The notes under the pieces: model-generated
Seen by the model: the letters and a program-made list of their open reading frames with translations, nothing else
Database searches by the model: none
What the model was told of the DNA's origin: nothing
Shown here: one piece after another, positions 47,930 through 60,592 of the stretch
How positions within the stretch are numbered: the first letter of the stretch is position 1
Layout: each line of letters begins with the position of its first letter
Program-made: the position numbers and the translations under genes
Source of the DNA: Voacanga thouarsii
Taxonomy: Eukaryota > Streptophyta > Magnoliopsida > Gentianales > Apocynaceae
Direction of reading: 5' to 3'
Assembly: GCA_026120185.1 (NCBI GenBank)
Contig: JANUWF010001937.1
Coordinates: 3,361,001 to 3,425,000 of the forward strand
DNA length: 64,000 nucleotides

Positions 47930-48802
47930 ATTGTCCTCTTCGGATATGGGCAATTCCAACTCTTGTGTCCTTCTTCTCCACAATTGTAATAATGAATGAA
48001 CGGCTTTCCCATACTACCCCCCTCTCTTCTTTGAAATTTCCCTTTATTTGGCCATTTATTCCCTGCCGGCCTTTTATTTCGGTTTAGGGGTTGAAATCTC
48101 CTCTTACTTCCCTGCCCGCCTCCTCGACCCTTGATGCTATTTCTATTGCAGCACTATAATTACTTGGGTCATACTAAGAAATACCCTCTTGAGCTCGGGG
48201 CGCAAGCCTTTCATAAAATGGGGAGTCCTATCTGATTCATTCTGCACCTGGAGGGGGCAATATTTCGAGAGTCGCGTGAATTCGGCAGCATACATCGCTA
48301 CTGTCTTTCCCTCTTGTCTGAAATTTTGAAATTCATCTTCTCGCCTTTCTACGACCCAACATGGTATGAATTCTTTCTTGAACTCCTCCCGAAATTCCTC
48401 CCGAGTCCATTCCTTTTGCCCCTTCTTTCGTGTCCACCAGTCTCGCGCTGGTCCTTGAAGTTTGAACGCAGCAAATTACACCTTCCGCTGCTCCAAGTAA
48501 TTTAGAGCGGCGAATATGTTCTCCATTTGATTTATCCAGGATTCTGCTTCTTGCTCTTGTTCAGGTCGGCCACAAAATGGAGGGGGTTGGAATTTTAGGA
48601 ACCGCTCTAACGCTTGATCCGCCTCAACTTTAGTTCACCGTCCTTCTCTAGCTATCATCTCGGTCACATTTTGTAGCATTTTCATCATTTTCTGGAAAGT
48701 CTGCATCATAGTGTTTTCCAACGATTCATCGGATGCTCCTTTAGCTACATTGTTAGCATATGATTCCTTCGGAGGGCGACGAGTGGTTCGCTTTGGCGGC
48801 AT
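47930..48802 (-). pseudogene. Gypsy-1 gag
   Basis: The ATG at 48802 begins MPPKRTTRRPPK. The retrotrans_gag core includes FCGRPEQEQEAESWI and the ARDWWTRKKGQ block (about 48440). A zinc knuckle near 47990-47950 reads YYNCGEEGHKSWNC, i.e. the first cysteine of CX2CX4HX4C is tyrosine (TGT to TAT). Two in-frame stops (about 48637 and 48498) also fit C-to-T/G-to-A changes. Confidence 0.85.
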
Positions 48803-49033
48803 AATAAAGACTGTTAGTTTACCTGGTTAACTTAAGATCAGTAATGGAGTTAGATTAATATGTTAGCATCGAACATTATCATAATATAAAAACATAACAC
48901 CCAGATATACTATACCAAAATTGCAGGGTTTTTAGTACATTTACACATATACTGGCTTATTATCTCCTACTAACACACGTACTTAATATGTATATCAGAT
49001 AATACTCATACTAAAACTTCCTAGGTAGTCCTT

Positions 49034-49549
49034 CTATTCGCTATTATCATCGCTAGAAGCAGGTGGTCTTGAATCAGTCGATACATGATAGTACTCGGGA
49101 GTATTAGATCCCGGGCCTAACACCTCCACATCTTCTCCTATGGCTGAATCGTCTGAAGACACAGCAACTACTTCGACTACTTCATCTTCATCATCTTCGA
49201 CTGCTGACTCCTCTAAGGATATGGCAACTACCTCAACCACTTCATCTTCCGATTCATCCAAAGGGATTATGACTCCTTCCGGTTCGGCTGGCTGCTTAGG
49301 GCTTTCCACTATCTCCTGTTCTTTAGTCACATCTCCTATATTGCTATCCTGAGTTGGCTCTGAGTTTCTTCCTCTTGATCTCAGGCCTCTAAGGGAGCTA
49401 TGATAATAACAGGGTCCAGAGATTGATGTTCTTAGGAAAGTCTTGATCTTCTTCTTCTTTGGGTGAGAGCTTTCACCTTCTTCCCATAACCCATCTCTAC
49501 GATCTTGTTCCTCTATCGGTTTCTTCCCTTTATCATCATTATTAGCCAT
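49034..49549 (-). CDS. Extra acidic ORF between PBS and gag of Gypsy-1, function unknown
   Basis: 171 codons from ATG at 49549 to a stop at 49034, uninterrupted although gag and pol of this element are broken. The N-terminal part is charged and contains a likely nuclear-localisation cluster KKKKIK (about 49455). The C-terminal half is very acidic, with two near-identical copies of an EDEVVEVVA(I/V)S module followed by a serine/aspartate tail. No known domain is recognised. A consensus splice donor GTAAGT lies just upstream of the ATG (49551-49556), so a spliced gag message is possible. The antisense frame at 49140-49352 is taken as a shadow. Confidence 0.6.
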   Translation of the reverse strand: MANNDDKGKKPIEEQDRRDGLWEEGESSHPKKKKIKTFLRTSISGPCYYHSSLRGLRSRGRNSEPTQDSNIGDVTKEQEIVESPKQPAEPEGVIIPLDESEDEVVEVVAISLEESAVEDDEDEVVEVVAVSSDDSAIGEDVEVLGPGSNTPEYYHVSTDSRPPASSDDNSE

Positions 49550-49645
49550 ACTTACCAAAGAATAATCAAATTAAACTTCCATCTATACCCATAAACATTA
49601 TATCTATACCCACAGATAATATACAAATCAAACTCTGTGGCTAAT

Positions 49646-49657
49646 GCTCTGATACCA
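49646..49657 (-). other. Primer-binding site of Gypsy-1
   Basis: The minus strand reads TGGTATCAGAGC, an exact initiator-methionine tRNA complement, two bases from the LTR edge. Confidence 0.95.
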
Positions 49658-49659
49658 AT

Positions 49660-52600
49660 TGTAACACCCCACATTTCTTTTCTTGACGCAGTGGGCCAGG
49701 CTCAGGTGGGATGCCGCCCCGTCCGACTCCTCAGACTAGGGGTCTTTATAACGATTTAAACTTAAAGTAAGTAAGTACAAGTCGAAGCTTAAATAAATAC
49801 ATACAACATACTCTTTCATTACAAATACGCGAGTTGTGATAGATACATCATCAGGGTTCCCAAAATACTCAAGAGAAAATAGTTCCATCATCTATGTACA
49901 ATAATCATGCCAAAAGATTCGCTATCTAGTGCTAGATGGTAAGTCCGGGTAGTACCGTCGCTAGCCTTCAGCTCCAATCCCTAAAAAAAAAATAGGAAAG
50001 ACAAACACACGCATGAGTGGTAAACCCAGTAAATCCCGTGTGTGCTAGTGTTTTGCTCAGAAAAGAGATGATTTTCAATTTCTTTACTGAAATAAATGTC
50101 ACAACAGCGAAATAGCAGTAATTGGTAAAATTAGGATCAAGTTATCATGTACATTTGAAAAATAATGATTTCCAAATATATGGCCCCTAATTTTAATAAA
50201 TGCGGGTTCTTCCCCTTTTAGAAGTGCGACCCGCGTGCAAAGTTCAAGGAACTTCGCCTTCGGCTACACGGTTTCTGGTGCCAGGGACTGCGCCTTACAG
50301 CACGCCACCCGTATCAGGCCGGAAGGGTGAGCAGCATACAAATGTACCCCACCGTGCACTTAGGGATCTTTTACTTGCCGCTATCAACCAGGGGTCTCAA
50401 TCCTGACGTCAATCACCATCGAGGTGGCGAGGAGTCAAACGCCCTGAACATCCCATCCTTATTCCAGCGAATGACTCAAAAACAATAAGCGTTCACAAAC
50501 GCATTCACAAACACGAAAATTGCCAGGCACAAACGGCTAGCCAGGACGACTCATCTCAATGTCCTATCGCCCTGTCTGGAGTAAGACAATCCCGAGAACT
50601 AGCCAGGTTATTTGGGGTCGTCTACCTCTAACATGGGCTAGTACAAAGATCAAAGTCCTTACTAAGTACTCAACGCAACAATACCAACCCCATCTGACTG
50701 ATTAGGCCAGAGGGTTATCTGATCCCGCAGGATCTTCAATCAAAATATTTTGGGGCCAAAACAACATTTTCCAAAAATCATATAGAAAACTAGACAAAAG
50801 GTTTTACTCACACATCAAAATGTGTTTCCAAGAGCAACCGGGTTATTTTCCCCATACTTGATCACAAAAGTCATTTCCCAAGGGCATTTGGGTCAATTCA
50901 CCCATGCCCAATTCCAAAAGACTTTTTGAGAGTATCCGGGTCATTTTACCCTCACCCGATCTGAGAATTATTCACAAAAGTTCCAATAAGGATATTTCGG
51001 TCTTTTACCGAATACTCGAGTTCCAAAAGTTTCATAAATCATTCCAATAAGGATATCTGGATCATTTTCCAAATACCCGATTCTAAAGTTTATCATTTTT
51101 TGGAAATCCCAAATATTTAATCCAAAATGACTAAATTCACATAATTCATGTTTTAATAATCCAATAAGGTTTTCAAACCAATTATGAAATTCATTCAAGT
51201 CAAAATAGCATAAAAATAAGTCTTGCTCATGTATTCTGTAAACATATTTAAACGTTTCCAAAACGGTATAAAACATGTCATTTCATAGAAAATTAAAGCA
51301 CACTAGCCTTTTAAAAGGTTTTAGAAATCATAGGGACTCACCTTGTATATTAGGCCAAAGTTGCACTCGAGTATAGCCCTAGAAGGGGTTCCCTCGACTT
51401 GATTCACCTACATCATTAGTACATTTCCTTATTATTACTTAATAGATTCAAATACCTAATGGTTTAAATAAGGTTTCTATAATTTTCTTAAAGAAATAAA
51501 TGGGTCAGAGCTTTGGATGGTTTTTCTGGTTTTACAGCTTTACCATCCTTCACCATTTTTCACACAATTTATTCGATATAGGTCCAAATAGGGTGAGGCT
51601 ACTTCCATAATATCCCTAAGATATCCCTCTATCAATTCCAGGTCATAAGTTCTGTAAATTCCATCCCATTTTGTACAGTTTTCCAGTTAAGTTCACTGTT
51701 CCGGGTTTTAGGATCCAGGTTTGTCATCTTCCAGCGTTTTGTGCATATCTCCTTCAATACAAGTCCAAATGAGGTGAAACCACTTCTAAAATACTCCTAG
51801 GATGTATCTCTATCAACTTCAGGTCATATGGTATTCAAACCTCTCTCCACTTCGTTCAGTGTTTTAGCTAACCTTACTGTTCCGAGTTGATGGTTCAAAC
51901 CACAGTTTAGAAGCTCAACTTGTTTTAATTAATTTCTATGGTTTCTTCAACATACCCTACCATATTTAAACCCTTCACTACATCATTTATCCTCCAAAAA
52001 TCAGTATTCCAACAATTTCTCATGCTCAGCACTTTTCTTTAGTTCAATCAAACAAGTTATACCAAGTTCACCAAACCAGTAAATTTTGGCAGATTACATT
52101 ACTCTTGCTATTTTCTGATTTTGCATCCATCTAAGCTCACATCACATGATCCAAATCCTTCCTAACTAGTCTAGGACATGCGTAGCATTATTTGTGTTCA
52201 AATTCCAGCAAAATCATCACTCCAAAAGCAGTAAATAAACTGAAAATCATGCCTACTTCATCACTCATCCAACCGGTAAATCAACCATCACCAAAATCGA
52301 TATATTTTCATCACTTAACTTCAACAATCTTTATATGCACTTTGTCTCCATCTTCTAGTACCATTTTCTTAGCTTTCAAGAGTGATCTTTTACCTTTCAA
52401 AGATGAAAACGAGCTGCAACTCTCCCTCCTTTTCTTCCTCTTCCTTTCCCCTTCCTTGCTGCCGATCCTTCTCTTCTCCTCCTTGCTGCCAAAATTCTTC
52501 TCCCTCTTTTGGTCTTTCTTTTGTTTTTCTCTTCCTCTATTCTCTTCTCTGTTTTTTTTTCTTCTTCTTGCTGCTTTTCCCCTTGGCCGAAATTCTCCTC

Positions 52601-53322
52601 CATGGCTCCTATTCATATAGCTAGCTTCCTTGATCTTATCTTGGTCTTAATAAAAGATTTATGGTGAGTTGGCCATTTCAAGAGAGTTGTGGATTACCCT
52701 AGAAGGTTCTAGGATCCTCTAGGGGTTTTGAAGAAATTCTTAAAATCTCTTGGGATCACTAATTGCTTAATCATGATTAACTCACCCTAATCCCACTTAG
52801 CTTAATTAAGCTTAATTAGAGGAAGTCTAAAAATAATCAAACTTGGTCAAAAATATCATGCTAGTGGGCCCTCTTCATTTACTTCTTGTGGGCCCCCTAA
52901 AATATCTTGTATATAATATAATATAAATTAAGATATTTGTGGTATTAGTTGTTATATAGATATATAGATATATATATATATATAATAATGGTAAGAATAA
53001 TATAATAATTTAATACAATTATTGAATTCAATAATACTATAATTTAATATTACCAAGGAATATTGATATTACATAATAGACATAAAATTATAGTAATGGA
53101 TAATAGAATAAAAATAAAATCAATAATAATACTAATATTAATAATGATGATAGCACTAGTGATGGCTATATTATAATTCTATGAATAATATTATTACTTT
53201 GCAATCTTAATTTTATTATTGATAATAAAGAAGTAAAATACTTCGTTTATATATATTTTCATTGTTAACAAAACCATGCTCCACAAATTCCTTATGCAAG
53301 GCGGACAAGGCGGGTTATTACA
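49660..53322 (-). repeat. 5' LTR of Gypsy-1 (3.66 kb)
   Basis: Intact copy, co-linear with 38294-41430 plus 44705-45280. Unusually long for a chromovirus LTR. A GC-richer block at 50200-50420 and a pyrimidine-rich block at 52420-52600 are shared with the other LTR. Confidence 0.95.
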
Positions 53323-53327
53323 GGATA

Positions 53328-54360
53328 GGCTCTTATACTGGAAGATGGTCAGCACGGTCTTTATCATATGTGAAGTGAATACAATTGATCCAAACTGTCT
53401 TGCAAGGTGTTGATTACTTTTGGCTTTCTATACTTCCAACTCCAGTTGTGGTTATCAATCAGTTGGACATGCTGACTAGGGACTTCCTTTAGGACTCAAA
53501 GCTTGCACTTGTGGCCTGGAGAGATATTTGCCTTCCAAAAGAAGAAGGGGGCCTGAGACTTAGGAATTTAAGTACTTGGAATGCAACACTATTATCCCGA
53601 ATCTTATGTGATATCCAAGCAGAGAAACAGTCACTATGGGTTAAATGGCTTAATCACTATTACATGGAGGGGCATTTAGTTTGGGAGATACCACAACATA
53701 AGGAACATTCTCCTTTGCTCCAAAGAATACTATCAATCAGGTATACCATTTTGGAAAGGGAAAGAGATGCAAATCGAGCAGCAATACTTTTGTAGTCTTG
53801 GGCAATAGAAACCACGGGATTCACTGCACATGCATATAACTATCGCAGACCATCACTGCCAAAGGTATATTGGGCCAATACAATTTGGAAGTAGGGTCTC
53901 ACACCAAAGCATTCATTCATGGTTTGGTTATGTGTCAAGGGTCGGTTGAAAACTAAAGATGTTCTGGTGTTCCGGCCAGACGACATATCATATCCTTTAT
54001 GCCATACGCACCCAGAGACGACTAGGCACATTTTTTTCAATTGTGTAATATCGAAACAAGTATGGATGGATATCAAGGCATGGTTAGCTTTACCATAGCA
54101 TATGAATTTGATCGACACTTGTCTCAATTGGTTCAACCAGGTAACTCGTAGATCCTTGTGGGTTGCCAAAGCCAAAGTATCTGCAATGGCTGCCACGGTT
54201 TACTACATATGGCTGGCACGCAATCAAGCACTTTTCAAAAGAGTTGCCTGTTGACCTTTGGAAACTACTAAGAGGATCAAAACACATGTGTACTCTATTC
54301 TTTTTACCTTGTACCTTTATGTTTTGACCCATTTTGAGGATTCTATCTGTCACAACTAGT
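53328..54360 (+). pseudogene. LINE ORF2, part 3: C-terminus with zf-RVT domain
   Basis: Continues the RT thumb/connection region: VAWRDICLPKEEGGLRLRNL (about 53508-53567) and LLSRILCDIQAEKQSLWVKW. The zinc-binding zf-RVT region follows, with FMVWLCVKGRLKTKD (about 53917-53961) and CHTHPETTRHIFFNC (about 54002-54046). It ends near 54360 and is followed by the A-rich tail. Several nonsense codons (53492, about 53793 and others) are present. Confidence 0.88.
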
Positions 54361-54461
54361 TAATAGTTACATTTCTATTAATTAGTAAGATCTTGTGTAC
54401 ATACACTTTGATCAATATATACATTTACATCTTGATCAAAAGAAAAAAAAAATTGCCCCTG

Positions 54462-54640
54462 CAAGTTATGCATAATTCTCGCAAAGTTATATATAATAAT
54501 CAAAAAATTAAACACAAAAATTTCTACCATCTAAATGATATTATTTTACTTAATAATTTTGCAACATTATACACTGTCAAGTCTTATTAACAATCAAATG
54601 GTGGTATAGTTATACAATACTAATCCTTTAGCAACAGCAC
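54462..54640. other. Short flank after the LINE, nothing recognised
   Basis: AT-rich sequence between the LINE target duplication and the next LTR-like region. Confidence 0.4.
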
Positions 54641-56355
54641 ATGAGCAATCTTGCTAGTTTTGGGCTAGTGACGGTCATTTGGGACTATCACGTAAAATCT
54701 CACCCTAAGTTATTTTGGGTAGTACGGGATCATACATTGCATTATTTAAATGGCAATGTGATTTTATGATTTTAGGTGCTTCGTGTATGTAGCTGATGAG
54801 TTAAGTTACCCTAATTAGCTTGAGCATGATATTCATGTACATGTTAGGTTATTTAGTTTGTTTTAAGAGAAAACTTGAGAAAATAGATTTTGGAATATTA
54901 AAATTTTGTTGTTAAATTATAACACAAGAACAAGATTGTTCAATGGTAAGAGTGTTAGGATTTGAATGAAGTGATTAAGGGTTCGAATATTAATTCTTAC
55001 TTGGACATCCTTTCCTTCCTTTTCCTCTTTGGCCGACTCCCTTGTTGTAGCTGCCACTTCCATTCTTGGAAATCCTTGAATTAGGGAGAATTATTTGAAT
55101 GGAGATCATATTCCAAATTCGTCACCTATTAAAATAATTTATTTCCTTATTCCTCCCAAAATTCCATATTTAATGTACTTATTTTAATAGCTATATTATG
55201 TGTATTTCTTAATTTGGTTCTAAGACTAATAATCATGGATTTGGGGATTTTCTTTCCAAATTTAATCCCTCTTAGCCATTACTACCTTTTAGGAGGAGAG
55301 AAAGATTCACCAAATAATTTTAAATCCTTGTTTTTTTTTCAAAATATGAATTTTAAAGAAAATTCCTTCCTTATAGGTTTTCTACAGTCGGCCATAGCAT
55401 AGGTTGGCTTCCATAATCTTTTCCCTTCAATTTGGTAAGAATCATGGCATTAATCTAACCTGGAAATTTGGTTCCTTTCAGCTAGCCGCAGCTTTCCTTT
55501 TTCTCTAAATCCTAAGTTTGCTTCCCTAAAGGAAGCCACAATTCCAGCTCTCAATCATTGATTCAACCACTCATTTTCCTTTTCTGCTGAGGCCGGATAT
55601 GGTGAGTGAGACCAGAAAGGAAGGACTCTTCAATTAAGTAAATAATATAACTCATTCGTTTGTTTTAGCCGTATAGACCATCACAAGACCTCTTGAGCAA
55701 AATTCGACCACCAACTCTCCCTTCTCTTAGTCGAAAATTTCCAACTCTTCATTAAGGATACGAATTCAATTGCTACCTGATGAAGCTCATAATACAGCTT
55801 TTGTGCTCTCAAATTCCAGCCAAGCACATGGCTTTATATCTATGATTTCAGAGAACTTGGGAAGTACTTTCCTTCTTGGTTTAGCCGACTCTAAGGAGGA
55901 GAAGAAAGTTCCTTTTAAGACCACCAACCTTGATTACTCCTTTCTTTACCCAACTATGGTAAGTTTCTCCCCTACCTTCCTAGACTAATTCCCAAGAATT
56001 TCTGCAATTTTGGTCCCTCACGTCCTCACGGGACCGCAGCAAACCCATAGTAGACTTTGGCCCTCCTTCAACCCAACAACTGAAGGAAAAGAGAGCAACC
56101 CTCTCAAAATAGTAGCAAGACCTACAATTTTCCTCTATCCCTCTCGGCCACCCTTCTCCCTTCATCACTTCTTCAACCAAAAAGCAAATAATTACTCACA
56201 CAAGGCTTCACTGTTCCTTTCACTTGTCTGAAACTCACACTTAAACAAACTAATTAGCCTACTCTAATTCCAAAACACCAGAGCCATATTTGCTCCCCAG
56301 TCTTTGGAGGACCAAGACAGCAATAGGAATAAGAGCATAGTAATCCCATCTTCTA

Positions 56356-56394
<39 letters not shown>

Positions 56395-57540
56395 ATGTAT
56401 GTATGTATGAAACTCTTGGAATGGAATAAATCTTTTGATGTGGTTTATACCATGAGAGTTTATATCATATTCAAAATATTTTTGGGGAAGTAAATATTTT
56501 TAGAAATAATTTTTCAAGTGTATTAAGCTATTTTGAGAAAATGACATTGCAATGATCTTGTGACTTGTATTTGTGAATTCCTGAATACTTAAGGGAGTTA
56601 TACGCCTATACTAAGTTACTCAGGTTTGAGAACATTTTTCGGTTAGCAAGTTAGTATAGGCGTATAGGCGTATGATACCTCCAGATAGTTGTCTCTTTCT
56701 TAGCAATGTGACAATATTTGTAGTAGAGTCGTCCTTACCTAGTAATACGTTTTTCACTAGGGAAATAGAGGTCGGACATGGGACATCCATGTCGGATTGA
56801 AACTAATAGCGGTATCATGATGATACTAAATTAATTCTTATTGCGGAATCATGAAGATACTGAATTGATTATATTTAATGTCGGTAGGATTTAAATGTAT
56901 TTTTGCTTTATGGAAACTTTATTGATGGATCAAGTTCCTATCTAATCGTATGAGATCACAATGTGATTTGCAATGTGTTTTACTATTAGAAGTTGTATTT
57001 TGAGAATACGGTATGATATTTGTATGAAAAGCTCAATATAAATGTTATGAATAATTTTGTGATCCCAAATGTTGTTGGGTTGGTATCCCTACACCTCCCC
57101 CCCGGAAATTATAATTGATTTCAATTGTGTATCTCCCATGAAAAATATTGTGATTTGCACAAAGGCCTGCAATAATATTTCTTGCATCAATTCCGGTAGT
57201 TTTGATCATGCATCATGAAAGCCATTATTGAAACTCACAGATAGCATACTACGGGACTTACTAAAATTTTATCTCACACAATTTCATTCATGTTTTACAG
57301 GGAGACTTGATTGGAGATAAGATTGAAGAAAATTAATTTTAATGTTATCTTGAGACTCTATATTTTGTATTCAGATTTTTATTGATGTTTATTTGAATTT
57401 TCTTATCTGAGAATTTATGTATTTATTTGAAGGCTTTGTAATAGACTTTTTTTTTTTTCATTTTCAGAGTTATTTAAGATTTCAAAATTTTATTATTTAG
57501 TTTAGTGTATTATAAAGACCCCTTGTCAATTAGATGGGGT
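54640..57540 (+). repeat. Gypsy-like LTR region A (plus strand, edges uncertain)
   Basis: The part 56400-57420 is a diverged relative of 62940-64000: shared blocks include the CCTCCAGA...TCTCTTTCTT stretch (56680, 63220), the CTAGGGAAA...GGACATCCA stretch, TGAGATCACAATGT, and GGACTTACT...TTTTATCTCA...CATGTTTTACA near 57255-57300. The end (about 57500-57545) has TATTATAAAGACCCC, as near the end of the Gypsy-1 LTR. No coding sequence is recognised. The short open stretches at 55214-56231 are unassigned. Start and end are estimates. Confidence 0.5.
56358..56408. repeat. (TA)n(TG/TA)n microsatellite
   Basis: About 14 TA units, then GTATGT-type units. Confidence 0.95.
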
Positions 57541-58185
57541 AACGTCTCCAACTCAATGGGTTATATGGTTGTGAGAGTGCTATGTTCTCTACCTATGGCA
57601 ATCATCTACAAGATCCAGTATAAGGCCATAAATTCAGCCTTTAATTCTAGAGTCCTCAAGGGCATAAAGAAAGGATAAATAATTATCTTCCATTTAGATC
57701 TTACTAGATCTCACATGACTATTCCAAGACCTATTACTTGGGGCCAAGTCACTCTTTCAGATGATTGAAAACTTCCAAATGCATCTCCCAGTGTTCTTGT
57801 CTAAAATACTACTGTATCTAGTATTACACAATTCTCTTCGGGTTCTGTTCACATCGGTGTTGATATATCTCAAAGCCAAAGATATCTATCTGCCAGATTT
57901 GACTATGGAATAACAAGGCATTCTACTCTTAAGCTAGTGATAGCAAGGCATTATGTCTCCTCTCTTTCTACGCACATTTAAGCCTTTGATGAACTTCTAA
58001 TATTGTCAAACCAAGATGTTTTATTTAGTAGAAATGCATACCTAAAGATCAAACTTTAGTTGTCTTTCTCGCCGCAAGATGGCCTCTAAGGAATGGGACA
58101 GTCGGCTTCATGGACAGTCACCTTCGAGATGATCATCTTCATTCCTGGGATTTGCAAATGGAACTATTCTTGGAATGGAATTAGT
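57541..58185. other. Unassigned 0.65 kb between two LTR regions
   Basis: Of higher complexity than its neighbours. A broken plus-strand reading exists from about 57800 to 58180, but no family was recognised. It may be internal sequence of the LTR A element or an independent insert. Confidence 0.35.
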
Positions 58186-60557
58186 TGTAACACCTCTCAT
58201 ATTCATGTATTTATAGTAAAATGGCATTTCATAAGTATATTCTTAAATGGGGATTTATTTGAATATACTATATGGGAGTATATTTGCATATTTTTATAGA
58301 AATTTTATTTAATACATGACTACTTTTTATTCTATTTGATTTTAGGTGAAATATTTATGTAGAAAATTTGTGTGTACTTATGTGAATATATTGTAATACT
58401 TTATAATGATTAATTTTATATCTAGAACGGAAAATTATTTATTAAAATGTATTTTATGCAATTATTTGGTGAGAAACATTGTTTTTGGGGTAAATGTGAG
58501 AGATCGGTTTTATAAATGACTCAATTTTGATTTTTATTTAATAAAAGTCCTATTCCAATATTTTGACCGTTTTAAATTTTTATTTTAATTAATTTTGACT
58601 CCTAATTAACCAAGACTTTGAACCTTTTGACTATTCTTTGAACTTTTTAATTAATGTGTGAACCTTTTGTACCTTTGCTCATTATTTTTACACAAGACTA
58701 ATTTTTTTTTTTAAATTTTTTTTCATTAAACCCTAGTGTGACTAAATGAGTGAAATTACCATCATATTCCCTAGTGTGCTGCCTCCCCTCATTAAATCTT
58801 GGCTATTGATGTGTTTGAATCTCCACTCTTAAATTTTATTAAATCCTAGCCTTCTAAAATCACTTCTTGAGAAAGTTAATCAATCTAAATCATCTATTTA
58901 ACATACAAAATCAAATTTTCTCAGAACTCTAGAGCTCATTTTCGTTCATAGCTTCTTCCACACTTAGAAAAAATTTATTTCACTTTCTTTCCTCTCTATT
59001 CCTAACCAATCAACCCCCTCTCTTTTTGCTCCTTCGATTTTATTCACACAAACTCTTTAAATCTTACTTAATTATTTAAGATTGAAGCAATTAGAAACTA
59101 TCTATTGAAGTATTTAAGAGTGTTTTTCAAGAAAGTAAGTGCTTTAAGCTCATTTTCTCTTGTAAAATCAGATTTTGTAATCAAGTTCTTATTGGATACA
59201 TTTTTGTATTCTCAAGATAAATTAATTTTGGTGATATTTATGTGGAGAAAATGCTGTAAAATTGATGTTAACATATTGTATTGAATTTGTGTTGTAGATT
59301 TTGGGTGATTCGAGATGAATTGAATGCGATTTGATGTTGAATTATTGCTTGGGAGACATGCTTGTGTGCTAGTTGTGTTTGATTTGTGTAGTTTTGGTCT
59401 TAATACCAAAAATATAAATTGGAAATTTTGGTGTACTCTATTCTATTTGATTATATTGTGGCTTAAGAGTATTTTCCCGTTAGAATTATGTAATTTGCAT
59501 ACTTTACTAATTTTATATGAATTTTTGAAATTACTCTATTTTGTTACTGACAAACCCTGATTTTGTTATGAATTAACCTCTTTCACTTTAAATCTTGAAC
59601 TAAAACTTTTATCGATAAAACTAATTTGTTTTAGAAATAATTAGCCACTAGAATTACTTGATTTGGCCAAGCAAATTGCTCTCAGTAGGTTTTACAAAAA
59701 AAACACTTCCAAATCAGATTTTCAAAGTTAATATGCGTTGCATCAATTTTGAGTTTCAAATTAACATCCTTAGACACTTGATATTTTGATTCAAATTTTA
59801 AAGTATCACCCCCACATACTGAAGTTATATTCTATAAATTTTTATTGTATTTTTAGTTCATTTTCTTGGTGATCTAATTGCCCCAAAATGTTCTCTATTC
59901 AGCCATATTTTCACTAAAACACTATGTTAATAAAATAATGAGAAAACTATGATTTAACTATAAAATCTTCTTTATATCGATTTGATTTATTATAATATTG
60001 ATATAGGAATGTTATGAGATCGTCAGTTCAGTATTTTAATACTTATATGATAATGTGATTATATTAAACCTTTATATGATAACTATATGATGTTTAATAG
60101 CTAGCTAAAATGCTAATACTTTGTGAACTTAAATGTTCTATGTGCTAATGTGAATTTGCTTTATACTTTAATTTCATAATATTTGAGTTTGAATTTTGAA
60201 GATTATGTGTTATTAGATATTGGAGATTGGTGCGAGTTAGATTGTGATATTAGGATTGCTTAAGTTTATGATAGTTTTAGAGGAATTATATTAAGTATGA
60301 AATTTATTATTGGAAATTCTATATATATGCTAGAATTTGCTAGTGATCAAGGATACAATCCACAAACCTAAGTTGGATTTTGTTATTTCTTGCTTGGACT
60401 TAAGGTAAGTTCCCACATTTCATAATTTCGTAAATCTAGGTGTGCGTGAAAGATATTTCAATCATGATAAATGTATAAATAATTTACAAATAAATTTACA
60501 TTTACTTGAAAATCATTATCCATGAAATAATTTATATATGCAAGCGAAATTTTATTA

Positions 60558-60560
<3 letters not shown>

Positions 60561-60588
<28 letters not shown>
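60561..60588. repeat. (GT)14 microsatellite at the left edge of the viral fragment
   Basis: Uninterrupted GT units ending where the pararetrovirus-like reading begins. Confidence 0.97.

Positions 60589-60589
<1 letters not shown>

Positions 60590-60592
<3 letters not shown>

Larger units (their letters stand above)
38294..53322 (-). mobile_element. Gypsy-1: minus-strand chromovirus-type LTR retrotransposon with deletions
   Basis: LTRs TGTAACACC...GGTTATTACA on the plus strand: left 38294-45280 (split by Copia-3) and right 49660-53322. Perfect 5-bp duplication GGATA (38289-38293 and 53323-53327). On the minus strand: 5' LTR, PBS (49657-49646), an extra frame (49549-49034), gag (from 48802), protease, RT/RNase H, integrase, polypurine tract, 3' LTR. 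Deletions remove the RT N-terminus and part of integrase, so the copy is not autonomous. It lies within LINE ORF2. Confidence 0.95.
31155..54451 (+). mobile_element. L1-type LINE retrotransposon, about 6.5 kb once nested insertions are discounted
   Basis: The 10-bp target duplication ATTGCCCCTG lies at 31145-31154 and 54452-54461. The second copy follows an A-rich tail (54440-54451). It has a 5' UTR of about 1.4 kb, ORF1 (32570-34159) and ORF2 (from 34249), the latter interrupted by a Copia solo LTR (34825-36538) and by Gypsy-1 (38294-53322). The order of ORF1 with DUF4283 and CCHC knuckle, ORF2 with endonuclease, RT and zf-RVT is that of plant L1 elements. A full-length 5' end is supported by the TSD. 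Confidence 0.92.

Noticed and set aside
57800..58185. Broken plus-strand reading with an ISQSQRYLSARFDYG-like stretch, considered as a viral movement-protein piece
   Set aside because: No diagnostic motif of Caulimoviridae or of a retrotransposon domain could be confirmed.
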